64,000 bases of DNA from Chitinophaga sedimenti (GTDB taxonomy: Bacteria > Bacteroidota > Bacteroidia > Chitinophagales > Chitinophagaceae), in NCBI RefSeq assembly GCF_023156195.1, contig NZ_JAKUKA010000001.1, forward strand, positions 6,077,501-6,141,500, read 5' to 3'. The position numbers were made by a program, and so were the translations under genes. Below the pieces are notes generated by a model. It did not search any database and was not told the origin of the DNA. It was given only the letters and a program-made list of their open reading frames with translations. Shown here piece after piece: positions 37,682-47,083 of this stretch; the stretch's first letter is position 1; the number at the start of each line of letters is the position of its first letter.

Positions 37682-39019
37682 ATGTTTAAAAAGATACTGA
37701 TCGCTAACCGTGGCGAAATTGCCCTGCGCATTATCCGCACCTGTAAGGAAATGGGCATTAGAACGGTAGCTGTTTATTCAACTGCAGACAAAGACAGCCT
37801 GCACGTGAAATTTGCGGACGAAGCCGTTTGTATCGGCAAGCCGCAAAGCAGCGAATCCTACCTGAACATTCCTCACCTGATGGCTGCGGCGGAAATTACC
37901 AACGCGGACGCTATTCACCCGGGTTACGGCTTTTTGGCGGAGAACGCCAAATTCGCTGAGATCTGCGGTGAGCACGGCATCAAGTTCATTGGCCCCACGC
38001 CGGACATGATCCGCAAAATGGGTGATAAAATGACGGCCAAAGAAACCATGATCGCGGCCGGCGTTCCTGTAATCCCGGGTTCCGAAGGACTGCTGGAAAG
38101 CGTGGAAGAAGCGAAAACAGTAGCAAAGGCAATGGGGTACCCCGTTATTATCAAAGCTACTGCAGGCGGTGGTGGTAAAGGCATGCGCGTAGTGTGGGCC
38201 GAGGAAGACCTCGAGAACAACTACAACATGGCAAAAAACGAGGCCCGCGCATCTTTCAATAACGATGGCATCTACATGGAGAAATTCGTGGAAGAGCCCC
38301 GTCACATTGAAATCCAGGTGGCTGGCGACCAATATGGTAAGGTCTGTCACCTCTCCGAGCGCGACTGCTCTATCCAGCGCCGTCACCAGAAACTGGTTGA
38401 AGAATCGCCCTCTCCGTTCATGACACCCGAACTGCGCGAGAAAATGGGTGATGCCGCTATCAAAGCAGCTTCCGCCATTAATTACGAAAGCGTGGGTACC
38501 ATCGAGTTTCTGGTAGACAAGCACCGCAACTTCTACTTCATGGAAATGAACACCCGTATCCAGGTAGAACACGGCGTTACGGAGGAAGTAATCAACTTCG
38601 ACCTGATCAAAGAGCAAATCAAGATCGCAGCAGGCATCCCTATTTCCGGAAAAAATTATACGCCACAGATGCACGCCATCGAGTGCCGTATTAACGCGGA
38701 AGATCCGTACAACGACTTCCGTCCTTCGCCCGGTAAAATCACCGTATTGCACACGCCGGGCGGACATGGCGTGCGCGTAGACTCTCACATTTACGCCGGT
38801 TATGTTATTCCTCCTTACTACGATTCCATGGTGGCCAAAATCATCACCATCGCGCAAACCCGCGAAGAGGCCATCAACTCTATGGAACGCGCACTTAGCG
38901 AGTTTGTGATCGAAGGTGTGAAAACCACCATTCCTTTTCACCAGCAGCTGATGCGCAACGAGGACTTCCGGAAAGGTAATTTCACCACCAAATTTACCGA
39001 AAGTTTTAAACTGGTATAA
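37682..39019 (+). CDS. accC: Acetyl-CoA carboxylase biotin carboxylase subunit
   Basis: An intact 445-residue ATP-grasp enzyme that carboxylates BCCP-biotin. MFKKILIANRGEIALRIIRT opens it. The ATP-binding glycine loop is KATAGGGGKGMRVVW, and catalytic residues lie in FMEMNTRIQVEHGVTEE. The usual HPVTE reads HGVTE here, a mild difference. It is the last gene of the efp-acc group. Confidence 0.97.
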   Translation: MFKKILIANRGEIALRIIRTCKEMGIRTVAVYSTADKDSLHVKFADEAVCIGKPQSSESYLNIPHLMAAAEITNADAIHPGYGFLAENAKFAEICGEHGIKFIGPTPDMIRKMGDKMTAKETMIAAGVPVIPGSEGLLESVEEAKTVAKAMGYPVIIKATAGGGGKGMRVVWAEEDLENNYNMAKNEARASFNNDGIYMEKFVEEPRHIEIQVAGDQYGKVCHLSERDCSIQRRHQKLVEESPSPFMTPELREKMGDAAIKAASAINYESVGTIEFLVDKHRNFYFMEMNTRIQVEHGVTEEVINFDLIKEQIKIAAGIPISGKNYTPQMHAIECRINAEDPYNDFRPSPGKITVLHTPGGHGVRVDSHIYAGYVIPPYYDSMVAKIITIAQTREEAINSMERALSEFVIEGVKTTIPFHQQLMRNEDFRKGNFTTKFTESFKLV

Positions 39020-39196
39020 GCCGGTTAACGAGATACATTAATAGGGGAGAACGATTCGTTCTCCTTTTTTATTGGAAATACGGTACGCCTGGTACCGGCT
39101 TTTAGCGCCGAAGCCTCAGGTAACCAATCTCAGCGATCGTGGCAAAGTTGTTGCGATTACAGATTGCAACTAAAGGAATCCCCTTATATTTAAGAT

Positions 39197-40249
39197 ATGA
39201 AACCCGCTGTACGCAAACCACCTTTCTACACGAAACTTAGCCTTGTGCTGCTCAGCCTTGTGCTGATCGTACTCATTTTGCAGGTCACCAAAGAAGTGCT
39301 GGCCCCCGTGGCTTTCGCCTTCCTGTTCTCTCTTTTGCTATTGCCGGTGGCGCAGCTGATGGAGCGCATCCGGTTCTCAAGGGGGCCTGCCGCACTCATT
39401 TCGGTATTCTTTTTTATCCACGGTAATGAGTGGCATTCTCTATTTTGTGTCCATGCAAATGGCGGGTTTCCTGGCAGATATTCCGCTGCTCGAACAACGC
39501 CTGATGGCTGAGGCAGATGTGCTCACCAGCTGGGTAGACAAACGCTTCAACATCAGCTCCGAAAGCCAGATGGGATATCTGAACGACCTGGCGGACCGCA
39601 GCATTTCCGGTGGCGCGCAGATGGTGATCAATACCTTTTCGTCTGTATCGGCTACCGTGTTATTTATCGTGTTCATTCCCATTTATACTTTCTTTTTATT
39701 GTACTACCGCCGTACGCTCGTTGCCTTCCTGGTAAAGCTTTTCCGTCGCGAACATGTGACAGAGGTGTATGGCGCCATTGAAGATACCCGCCGCATTATC
39801 AAAAGTTACGTGGTAGGACTGTTCATCGAAATGATTGTAGTGGCAGTGCTCAATTGCAGTGTGCTGGCCATCATCGGCGTAAAGTACGCTATGCTGCTCG
39901 GCACGATTGGGGCACTGCTTAACGTAATACCTTACATCGGTTTTATCGTGACCGTCATCTTTACAGTAATCGTTACTTTCACCACCAACACGGGCATCAT
40001 GGCCTTTTGGGCAGCGTTGTCGCTATTCATCATTCACCTGTTGGACAGTAATATATTGCTGCCGCGCATCGTGGGCTCCAAAGTAAAGATCAATGCGCTG
40101 GTAACCATACTGGGCGTATTTATCGGCAACATGGTGTGGGGGTAAGCGGGATGTTTATTTCCATTCCCGCACTGGCCCTGCTCAAAATTATTTTTGACCG
40201 CATGCCTACCATGCGCGCCTGGGCTATTTTATTGGGTACGGAGGAATAA
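39197..40249 (+). CDS. AI-2E (PerM/YdiK) family permease (two frame breaks)
   Basis: An inner-membrane protein of about seven or eight helices. LAPVAFAFLFSLLLLPVAQL and the late motif GTIGALLNVIPYIGFIVTVI are typical of the AI-2E-transporter family, most of whose members have unproven substrates. One break near 39416 is a net +1 (an extra T in a T6 run), giving VFFLSTVMSGILYFV. The other near 40140 is a missing G. The corrected length is 350 residues, ending RAWAILLGTEE. Confidence 0.87.
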
Positions 40250-40275
40250 AAAACGGCTTACGCGAAGTAAGCCGT
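40246..40275 (-). terminator. Terminator of the Spy-like gene
   Basis: ACGGCTTAC (40253-40261) pairs with GTAAGCCGT (40267-40275). The T tract lies on the minus strand, so it mainly serves the gene ending at 40316. Confidence 0.8.
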
Positions 40276-40315
40276 CGTTGAGCTAAAACACTTTTTATCT
40301 ATCAAAAACTGTCAG

Positions 40316-40981
40316 TTAATTATTTGTTGACGCTGCGTCCTTCGGGGCGGGGGCGCCTTTCGGATGATGCTGCTTTTTGCCCTGCTGGCGCAACTTCTCG
40401 TATTGCTCGCTGCTCAGGGTTGCTTTCACTTTGCTGTCGCGGTCGTCGCGCAGTTGCTTAAACTGGCTTTTGCGATCGGCATCGGAAAGGTCTTTATTGT
40501 TGCGCAACGCCACCGCTTTATCACGGAATTCGCTGTTGATGCTTTTCATTTGTTTGCTTTGCTCCTCGTTCAGTCCTAAATCCAGGCGACTTTTATCCGG
40601 GCGTTTACCGCGTCCGTCGGCCATTTTACGATCGTGTTTGGCACGCATGCCGTCCATTTTCTCGCGGGTGGCTTTTTGGTAACTTTCCCATTTACTGTAC
40701 TGCTCGTCATTCAGTACTGTCCTGAATTTCTCGCTGCGTTGTTTGCTCACCTCGGCCATCTTTGCGCGTTTTTCACCCTTGGTCAGCTGATCGTCTTTCT
40801 GAATAGCTTTTGCGCTGGTCATAAAATCCTTATTGATCGCTTTCACCTTTTCCGTTTGCGATTCGTCCAGTTTCAGGTCCTGCTGAATGGGCGCGCGCTT
40901 GATGTGTTTGCGGGCGCTGTCCTGCGCGAAAGCTGCTGTGCTGGCGGATGCAATGAGTAACGTAATCAGTATCTTCTTCAT
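40316..40981 (-). CDS. Secreted Spy-like helical protein
   Basis: An intact 221-residue protein with a signal peptide (MKKILITLLIASASTAAFA). Two similar helical repeats follow: QDLKLDESQTEKVKAINKDF with LNDEQYSKWESYQK, and LDLGLNEEQSKQMKSINSEF with LSSEQYEKLRQQGK. This LTxxQ-like pattern recalls Spy/CpxP periplasmic chaperones, and the protein is very rich in Lys, Asp and Gln. Function is inferred from composition only. An array of 11-bp repeats lies in its upstream region. Confidence 0.8.
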   Translation of the reverse strand: MKKILITLLIASASTAAFAQDSARKHIKRAPIQQDLKLDESQTEKVKAINKDFMTSAKAIQKDDQLTKGEKRAKMAEVSKQRSEKFRTVLNDEQYSKWESYQKATREKMDGMRAKHDRKMADGRGKRPDKSRLDLGLNEEQSKQMKSINSEFRDKAVALRNNKDLSDADRKSQFKQLRDDRDSKVKATLSSEQYEKLRQQGKKQHHPKGAPAPKDAASTNN

Positions 40982-41307
40982 GTTGTTATCGTTTTTGTAG
41001 AAGTAAGACGGGCCTTAAAAGCGAAGTTTAATCCATTAACATACTTTAACAGTTCTGCTGGGCCAACATTGCCACCCGCCTGGCCGGCTTCCCCTGATCG
41101 ACTGCTACAGAGGCGGAAAATTGGCCAGGAGGAAGATGAAGTGGCCCGGGACCGTCATAACACGCATGTTGACATCCTAAGAGAATTGTAAGAGGAGCGT
41201 AACTAACTGTAACTAAAATATAGCTGAATAGCGCTAAAACACTGGGGTTTCAGTTAGGTTTTAGTTAGGATCCTGTTAGGATGGTCTTAGGATCCCGGTT
41301 GTATAAA
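40982..41307. other. Non-coding region upstream of the Spy-like gene
   Basis: There is no ORF. From about 41174 to 41296 it carries a mirror-symmetric array of 11-bp units (separate entry). The part nearest the gene shows no clear promoter box. Confidence 0.6.
41174..41296. repeat. Mirror-symmetric array of 11-bp units (array A)
   Basis: The right arm has GTTAGG, GTTAGG, GTTAGG and CTTAGG at 41253, 41264, 41275 and 41286, exactly 11 bp apart. The left arm has TAAGAG, TAAGAG, TAACTA and TAACTA at 41178, 41189, 41200 and 41210. The arms are reverse-complementary in register about a centre near 41233, for example ATCCTAAG at 41174 against CTTAGGAT at 41286. The innermost left unit is one base short. 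Confidence 0.8.
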
Positions 41308-41335
41308 GAAACCCCCGGTGAAAACCGGGGGCCAT
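41308..41335 (-). terminator. Terminator of the glutamine synthetase gene
   Basis: CCCCCGGT (41312-41319) pairs with ACCGGGGG (41324-41331); the minus strand continues TTTCTTT. Confidence 0.85.
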
Positions 41336-41362
41336 CATACACCAAAACAATCTTACGGTTTT

Positions 41363-43554
41363 TTATCGCAAGAAAAGCAGCTCTCTGTATTTGGGCAGTG
41401 CCCAGATCTTGTCATCTACCAGGAACTCGAGTTTGTCTGCGTGGTAGCGGATCGTGTCAAAGTACGGGCCTTTGATTTTCTCACAGTAATCGATCGCTTT
41501 CTCACGGCTGTCGGACAATTTGTTCGCAACTTTGCGAGCCTCGATCATCGCCTGCACGTTTTCGCTGATGACATTGATATGTTCAGAAATTTTTTCGGCA
41601 ATTTGTTTCTGTGCTTTGTACGCAGATTCAGGGAAACCTGCAGCCTTCATTCCATTGATGTTGGTAAGGAGGGTGTTCAGGTAAGTAATTGCGCAGGGCA
41701 GCACGGTGTTGGTCGCCAGGTCGCCGATTACACGGGCTTCGATCTGTACTTTTTCACGTAGTCTTCCAGCAGGATTTCGTAACGTGCGTGCAGTTCTTTC
41801 TCGTTGTAAACGCCGGTTTCGATGAACAGTTTAGTGTTCTTTTCGGTCACGTAAGCATCCAGTGCGCGAGGCGTGGTTTTTACGTTAGGCAAACCTCTTT
41901 TTCAGCTTCAGCAGCCCACTCTTCGCTATAACCGTCGCCTTCGAACAGGATTTTCTCAGAGTCAACGATGTATTTGCGCAGGGTTTGCATGATAGCGATT
42001 TCTTTCTTCTCGCCTTTCGATCAGACCGTCTACTTCAGTTTTGAAAGTAGCCAGTGTTTTCGCCATGATGGTGTTCATCACGGTCATGGCAGAAGCACAG
42101 TTGGCAGAAGAACCTACCGCGCGGAACTCGAACTTGTTGCCGGTGAAAGCGAACGGAGAAGTACGGTTACGGTCGGTGTTATCGAGCAGCAGTTCAGGAA
42201 TGTGACGGTGCAGGTCCAGTTTCAGGATCGCTTCATCTTGTTCGTCGAACTTGTTGTTTACGCGGGTTTTAACGGCTTCCAGTACTTCAGCGAGGTATTT
42301 ACCTACGAATACGGAAATGATAGCGGGAGGAGCTTCGTTGGCGCCGAGACGGAAGTCGTTGCTCGGAGACGCGATAGCAGCACGCATCAGGTCGTTATAG
42401 TCGTGTACGGCTTTGATAGTGTTTACAAAGAAAGTGAGGAACATCAGGTTGGTCTTAGGCGTTTTGCCAGGAGCCAGCAGGTTCACACCGGTATCTGTAG
42501 CAAGGCTCCAGTTGTTGTGTTTACCTGAACCGTTGATGCCTGCGAATGGTTTCTCGTGCAGCAATACGCGCAGTTTGTGGCGTTTGCCCACTTTAGCCAT
42601 TACATCCATCAGCAGGGAGTTGTGGTCTACCGCGATGTTTACTTCTTCGAAGATAGGCGCACACTCAAACTGAGCGGGAGCAACTTCGTTGTGGCGGGTT
42701 CTCAGGGGAATACCCAGTTTGTAAGATTCTTCTTCGAAATCGCGCATGAAAGCGTAAGCACGCTCAGGGATGGCGCCGAAGTAGTGGTCTTCCAGCTGCT
42801 GACCTTTGGCAGGAGCGTGGCCTACTACGGTACGGCCGCACATTACCAGGTCAGGACGGGCGTTAGCCAGACCCTCGTCTACCAGGAAGTATTCCTGCTC
42901 CCAACCGAGGGTTGCAGTTACTTTGGAAACGTTTTTATCGAAATAGTTACAAACGTCCACTGCAGATTTGTCCAGTGCAGCCAGTGCTTTCAGCAGGGGC
43001 GCCTTGTAATCCAGTGATTCGCCTGTATAAGCTACGAAAATTGTAGGGATGCAGAGGGTTTTACCAGCACCCTGCTCAATAATGAAAGCTGGGGAAGAAG
43101 GATCCCATGCAGTGTAACCACGTGCTTCGAAAGTTGCACGGATACCACCGTTCGGGAAGCTGGACGCATCCGGCTCCTGTTGAACCAGGGCATCTCCATC
43201 GAAAGTTTCAATGGAAGTACCATCGCTTTTCAGGGTAAAGAAGGAGTCATGTTTTTCAGCTGTGGTGCCGGTCAGGGGTTGGAACCAGTGTGTATAGTGG
43301 GTTACACCTTTTTTCATAGCCCAGGACTTCATACCTGATGAAATCTGTTCCGCCATCTTGCGCTCGATCTTAGCTCCAGCCTTAATTGAGTTCATCAGGC
43401 TTTTGTAGGCCTCGTCACTCAGGTGCTCGCGCATTGTTCTGCCCGAAAACACATTACTACCGAAAACATCTGTGATCTTGCCGTTGAGTTCTGGTTTGAT
43501 TTTAACATCCACGCCGGTTAAGCCTTCCAGCGCAGTAAAACGTAAAGATTGCAT
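41363..43554 (-). CDS. glnN: Glutamine synthetase type III (three frame breaks)
   Basis: It forms glutamine from glutamate, ammonia and ATP. Size (731 residues repaired) and motifs such as GGIRATFEARGYTAWDPSSP, LGWEQEYFLVDEGLANARPD, HEKPFAGINGSGKHNNWSLA and RLGANEAPPAIISVFVG mark the type III enzyme common in Bacteroidota. In gene order, breaks lie near 42020 (two A missing, IEKGEKKEIAIM), near 41904 (one A, EKRGLPNVKTTPRALDAYV) and near 41754 (one A, DYVKKVQIEARVIGDLATN). The end is LPKYRELLFLR. Confidence 0.94.
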
Positions 43555-43852
43555 GCTGTGAATAATTTTCTACAAAAAAACGCTTCTTATCCTGAAAATG
43601 CAAGAATTAAACTTTTTTAACCGAAATATTGCAGTTTAATGGTAAAAGGCTGCTTTTTTGAAATTTGGCCAAAAAACCGAGGAGTGCATTCCTCAAAACT
43701 GATACATTAAAAAATTGCTAATGTATATATGATGTATTTGATTTTCAAGCATTTCTGAAAGACTTGAAAATCGACGGGTTTTGTGGGCTATCGGCATAAA
43801 AAATGAAGGGAATTTCTCCTTTCATTAGATTCTTGTCACAAATGCCCTGTTT
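43555..43852. other. Regulatory gap between divergent glnN and purL
   Basis: There is no ORF. Three inverted repeats are visible: GAGGA/TCCTC near 43680-43694, a perfect 10-bp pair GATTTTCAAG (43740-43749) and CTTGAAAATC (43763-43772), and GAAGGGAA/CTCCTTTC near 43805-43823. They may be operators for either gene; no specific regulator can be named. Confidence 0.5.
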
Positions 43853-43884
43853 CTTGTCTATTGGAATAAAAGCATGTAGATTTG
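43853..43884 (+). promoter_or_regulatory. purL promoter
   Basis: CTTG (43853-43856), 20 nt, TAGATTTG (43877-43884) matches the Bacteroidota consensus. Transcription would start near 43891, about 21 nt before the ATG at 43912. Confidence 0.7.
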
Positions 43885-43911
43885 CATCTTCTTTTAAAAT
43901 CGTATACATAC

Positions 43912-46137
43912 ATGCAAACCACTACCGTAGAAACGGCTGAACAGCTGGGACTTACCGCAGATGAATTTGAGAGAATAAAATCCGTTTTAGGCCGTACGCC
44001 CAATTTCACAGAACTGAGCATGTACTCTGTAATGTGGAGTGAACACTGTAGCTATAAGAACTCTATCGTCTGGTTAAAGACGTTGCCCCGCGATGGCAAC
44101 CGTTTGCTCGTAAAGGCCGGCGAAGAGAATGCGGGTCTGGTAGACATCGGCGATGGTTACGCCGTTGTATTTAAAATTGAATCACATAACCACCCTTCGG
44201 CGATCGAGCCCTTCCAGGGCGCCGCAACCGGCGTAGGTGGTATTCACCGCGATATTTTCACCATGGGCGCGCGCCCTATTGCCACGCTGAATTCCCTGCG
44301 TTTTGGTAATATTAAAGATAAGAAAACACAGCACCTGGTAAAAGGTGTGGTAGACGGCATCAGCCACTATGGTAACTGCTTCGGCGTACCGACCGTGGGT
44401 GGTGAGGTTTATTTTGAAGACTGTTATAGCACCAACCCGCTGGTTAACGCTATGAGCGTTGGTATCGTAAAAGTTGGTCAAACTGTTTCCGCTACCTCTT
44501 TCGGTGAAGGCAACCCGGTATTTATCGTGGGTTCCGCTACCGGTAAAGACGGTATCGGTGGCGCCTCTTTCGCTTCTGCGGACATTACAGAAGAAAGCGC
44601 GCAGGACCTGCCGGCAGTACAGGTGGGCGATCCGTTCCAGGAAAAGAAACTGCTGGAGGCCTGCCTGGAAATTATCCCGACCGGCGCACTGGTAGGTATG
44701 CAGGACATGGGCGCAGCAGGCATCACCTGCTCCACCGCGGAAATGAGCGCTAAAGGCGAACATGGTATGAAAATCCAGCTGGATAAAGTACCTACCCGCC
44801 AGGAGAACATGAAAGGTTGGGAAATGCTGCTGAGCGAAAGCCAGGAGCGTATGCTCATCGTTATTAAGAAAGGCCGCGAAGCAGAAGTGCTGCGCATCTT
44901 CGATAAGTGGGACCTCCACTGTGTACAGATCGGTGAAGTAACCAAAGATCCATCCCTGAAGTTCTATATGAACGGAGAGCTGGAAGCAGATCTGCCCGCA
45001 GAGAGCATGGTGCTCGGCGGCGGTGCACCCCAGTACCACAGAGCCTATGTAGAGCCTACGTACTTCGAAAAAATCAAAGCGTTCAATATCCTGAACGTAC
45101 CCGATGTCACTAATCTGAAATATACGGCCGAAAAGCTGATCCAGCTGCCTAACATCGCATCTAAACGTTGGGTTTATACGCAGTACGACAGCATGGTAGG
45201 TACGGCGAATGCTTCTACCAACTCGCCCAGCGATGCGGCTATCGTAGTGATAAAAGGTACTAAAAAGGCGCTGGCGATGACGACCGATTGTAACAGCCGT
45301 TATGTGTACGCTGATCCGCAGAAAGGCGGGCAGATCGCAGTAGCGGAAGCAGCACGTAACATCGTTTGTTCCGGCGGCGAGCCAGTTGGGGTTACCAACT
45401 GCCTGAACTTCGGTAACCCTTACGATCCGGAAGTATACTACCAGTTCGTATACGCCCTGAAAGGTATGGGCGAGGCCTGCCGCAAGTTCGATGCGCCCGT
45501 TACCGGCGGTAACGTGAGCTTCTATAACCAGAGCCCCGACGGTCCCGTTTACCCAACCCCGACCATCGGGATGGTGGGCGTGCTGAACTTCGAAAACCGC
45601 ATGACCCTCGATTTTAAAAATGAAGGCGACCTGATTTACCTGGTAGGCCGTTCTTATAATGATATTAACAGCTCTGAGTACCTGCACAAAATCATTGGTG
45701 AGGAATTTAGCCCGGCGCCGCACTTCGACCTGGAACAGGAATTCCAGCTGCAGCAGGCAATCGCCAAGCTGATTAAAGGAAACCTGATACAGTCTGCCCA
45801 CGACGTAAGCGAAGGCGGTCTGTTCACCACCGTACTGGAAAGCGGCATGCACCGTGGACTTGGTTTCGAAATCAAAACCAACGACCACTTCCGTAAAGAC
45901 GCTTACCTGTTCGGCGAATCTCAAAGCCGCGTGGTAGTAACGGTTAGTCCTGCCGACCGCGAGAAATTCGAGGCATTGCTGCACACCCTGGTAGACGCAT
46001 CTGAAAACAGCGTGCGTTACGAGAAAATCGGTGTAGTGAAAGGCGACAGCATTGTCGTAAACGAGCAGAACTGGGGTACGGTTAACGAATGGAAGAAGAA
46101 ATACGATACTGCGATAGAGCAACACCCGGAGCACTAG
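43912..46137 (+). CDS. purL: Phosphoribosylformylglycinamidine synthase subunit PurL (small type)
   Basis: An intact 741-residue protein of the fourth step of purine synthesis. MYSVMWSEHCSYKNSI is the catalytic His-containing loop, ESHNHPSAIEPFQGAATGVG the ATP-binding motif, and PVTGGNVSFYNQSPDGPVYP the matching C-terminal motif. The size means it needs separate PurS and PurQ partners, which are not in the window. The start at 43912 follows the promoter box. A start at 43882 would overlap the -7 element. Confidence 0.95.
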   Translation: MQTTTVETAEQLGLTADEFERIKSVLGRTPNFTELSMYSVMWSEHCSYKNSIVWLKTLPRDGNRLLVKAGEENAGLVDIGDGYAVVFKIESHNHPSAIEPFQGAATGVGGIHRDIFTMGARPIATLNSLRFGNIKDKKTQHLVKGVVDGISHYGNCFGVPTVGGEVYFEDCYSTNPLVNAMSVGIVKVGQTVSATSFGEGNPVFIVGSATGKDGIGGASFASADITEESAQDLPAVQVGDPFQEKKLLEACLEIIPTGALVGMQDMGAAGITCSTAEMSAKGEHGMKIQLDKVPTRQENMKGWEMLLSESQERMLIVIKKGREAEVLRIFDKWDLHCVQIGEVTKDPSLKFYMNGELEADLPAESMVLGGGAPQYHRAYVEPTYFEKIKAFNILNVPDVTNLKYTAEKLIQLPNIASKRWVYTQYDSMVGTANASTNSPSDAAIVVIKGTKKALAMTTDCNSRYVYADPQKGGQIAVAEAARNIVCSGGEPVGVTNCLNFGNPYDPEVYYQFVYALKGMGEACRKFDAPVTGGNVSFYNQSPDGPVYPTPTIGMVGVLNFENRMTLDFKNEGDLIYLVGRSYNDINSSEYLHKIIGEEFSPAPHFDLEQEFQLQQAIAKLIKGNLIQSAHDVSEGGLFTTVLESGMHRGLGFEIKTNDHFRKDAYLFGESQSRVVVTVSPADREKFEALLHTLVDASENSVRYEKIGVVKGDSIVVNEQNWGTVNEWKKKYDTAIEQHPEH

Positions 46138-46145
46138 CATTCTAA

Positions 46146-46195
46146 CTTTAAAACGCAAAAAGGGCCGGTATTCCGGCCCTTTTTGCGTTTTAAAG
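46146..46195 (+). terminator. Long terminator hairpin after purL
   Basis: A perfect 23-bp stem, 46146-46168 with 46173-46195, and a 4-nt loop. The GC core is GGGCCGG/CCGGCCC and CCCTTTTT supplies the T run. It is unusually long. Confidence 0.9.
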
Positions 46196-46660
46196 TATCA
46201 GTTGCATACTTCGGTTTTTTAGCGGTTTTAAGGGTATCTGCGCCAATTAAATATGGAACCCGGTTTTCGATCTTACCGTTTACCTCATATTATCTTCTTT
46301 TTCTCATTATCCGTATCTTCCATCCATACCCCATTTGAACAATACGTGTTATACATTCCTTAACAAATTACCCCGTCATCCAGCAAACCAATCCCTGCAA
46401 ATAGGCGTTAATTTGTTAATAGCGAATAACAATTGCGGGTTTCGCGGGAGATATCCACGTAAAAAATGCATAAACGGGCTCAAGGCCTTATCTGGCTTAG
46501 CTTTGATGGGGTTATCCACAGATTGTTAATAACGCAAATCATTCAAAAAAACGCCTTAATTCACCCGGTTTTTTCGTGATTTTCAAATCAAAAGCTACTT
46601 ATTGTGTAGGATGTTAATGATCGCTTAACAACTTATTAACAAAATACAACGTTGGTGTTA
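46196..46660. other. AT-rich non-coding region with an exact DnaA box
   Basis: There is no credible ORF. TTATCCACA at 46512-46520 is an exact DnaA-box sequence. TTGTTAATAGCG (about 46413) and TTGTTAATAACG (about 46523) are near-identical, and further GTTAA/TTAAC words cluster at 46600-46640. It could be regulatory or replication-related, but a single box does not make an origin. Confidence 0.5.
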
Positions 46661-46690
46661 TTGTTATACGAGAGAAGTGATCTATTTTTG
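46661..46690 (+). promoter_or_regulatory. Promoter of a candidate non-coding RNA
   Basis: TTG (46661-46663), 19 nt, TATTTTTG (46683-46690). The predicted start is near 46697. No coding ORF follows before the terminator at 46976. Confidence 0.6.
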
Positions 46691-46839
46691 AATAGTGCGA
46701 GAGAGACAAGTGCTGATGCATAATGTAGGGAGTTGGAGTTGAGAATTTTCCAATCAGAAATACATAGAAAATATTTATACATTATTTATTTGGAGTACTT
46801 GGTATTCCTACTTTCTATGAAGTCCTATATTAAGATATT

Positions 46840-46938
46840 TACCATGTCCTAATGAACGACGTTTTATACCGTATCCTAAATATGAAGACGTTTACCATGT
46901 CCTAATGAAAAGAAAAAGTACCAATCCTAATGAGAAGC
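46840..46938 (+). repeat. Direct repeats with 26-27-bp period
   Basis: Units start at 46840, 46867, 46893 and 46919 with TACC(AT/GT/AT/A)..TCCTAA. The first and third share TACCATGTCCTAATGAA exactly. Degenerate units appear one period upstream (near 46814) and downstream (near 46945). Confidence 0.8.
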
Positions 46939-46975
46939 TAGTATTACACCTAGTGAAAGAACGATTTGTTTGCCA

Positions 46976-47002
46976 GGGCTGAATTTATTCAGCCCTTTTT
47001 TT
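46976..47002 (+). terminator. Intrinsic terminator of the candidate RNA
   Basis: GGGCTGAAT (46976-46984) pairs perfectly with ATTCAGCCC (46987-46995) around a 2-nt gap, followed by seven T. Confidence 0.88.
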
Positions 47003-47030
47003 ATGCATAAACTAACGCTCCTCATCCACA

Positions 47031-47060
47031 AAAAAAAGAGGGAAGCCATAGCCCCCTCTC
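47031..47060 (-). terminator. Terminator of the alpha-oxoamine synthase gene
   Basis: AGAGGG (47037-47042) pairs with CCCTCT (47054-47059); the minus strand ends in seven T. Confidence 0.7.
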
Positions 47061-47083
47061 ATTTATTTGCAGGTATTGCTGTT

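Larger units (their letters stand above)
46697..47002 (+). ncRNA. Candidate 306-nt non-coding RNA carrying 26-27-nt repeats
   Basis: The unit runs from a consensus-like promoter to a strong intrinsic terminator and has no reading frame with coding character. It matches none of SRP RNA, tmRNA, RNase P RNA or 6S RNA by the motifs I can recall. Its 3' half contains four direct repeats of the form TACCATGTCCTAATGA and weaker flanking units. RNA expression is inferred from signals only. Confidence 0.5.

Noticed and set aside
44182..46158. A 658-codon open frame antisense to purL, and other long antisense frames (for example opposite accC and pafA)
   Set aside because: They are reading-frame shadows of conserved genes on the other strand. 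Their translations have unnatural composition and no recognisable domain.
46840..46938. CRISPR array
   Set aside because: Repeats have a 26-27-bp period with only short variable parts, no true spacers, and no cas genes in the window.
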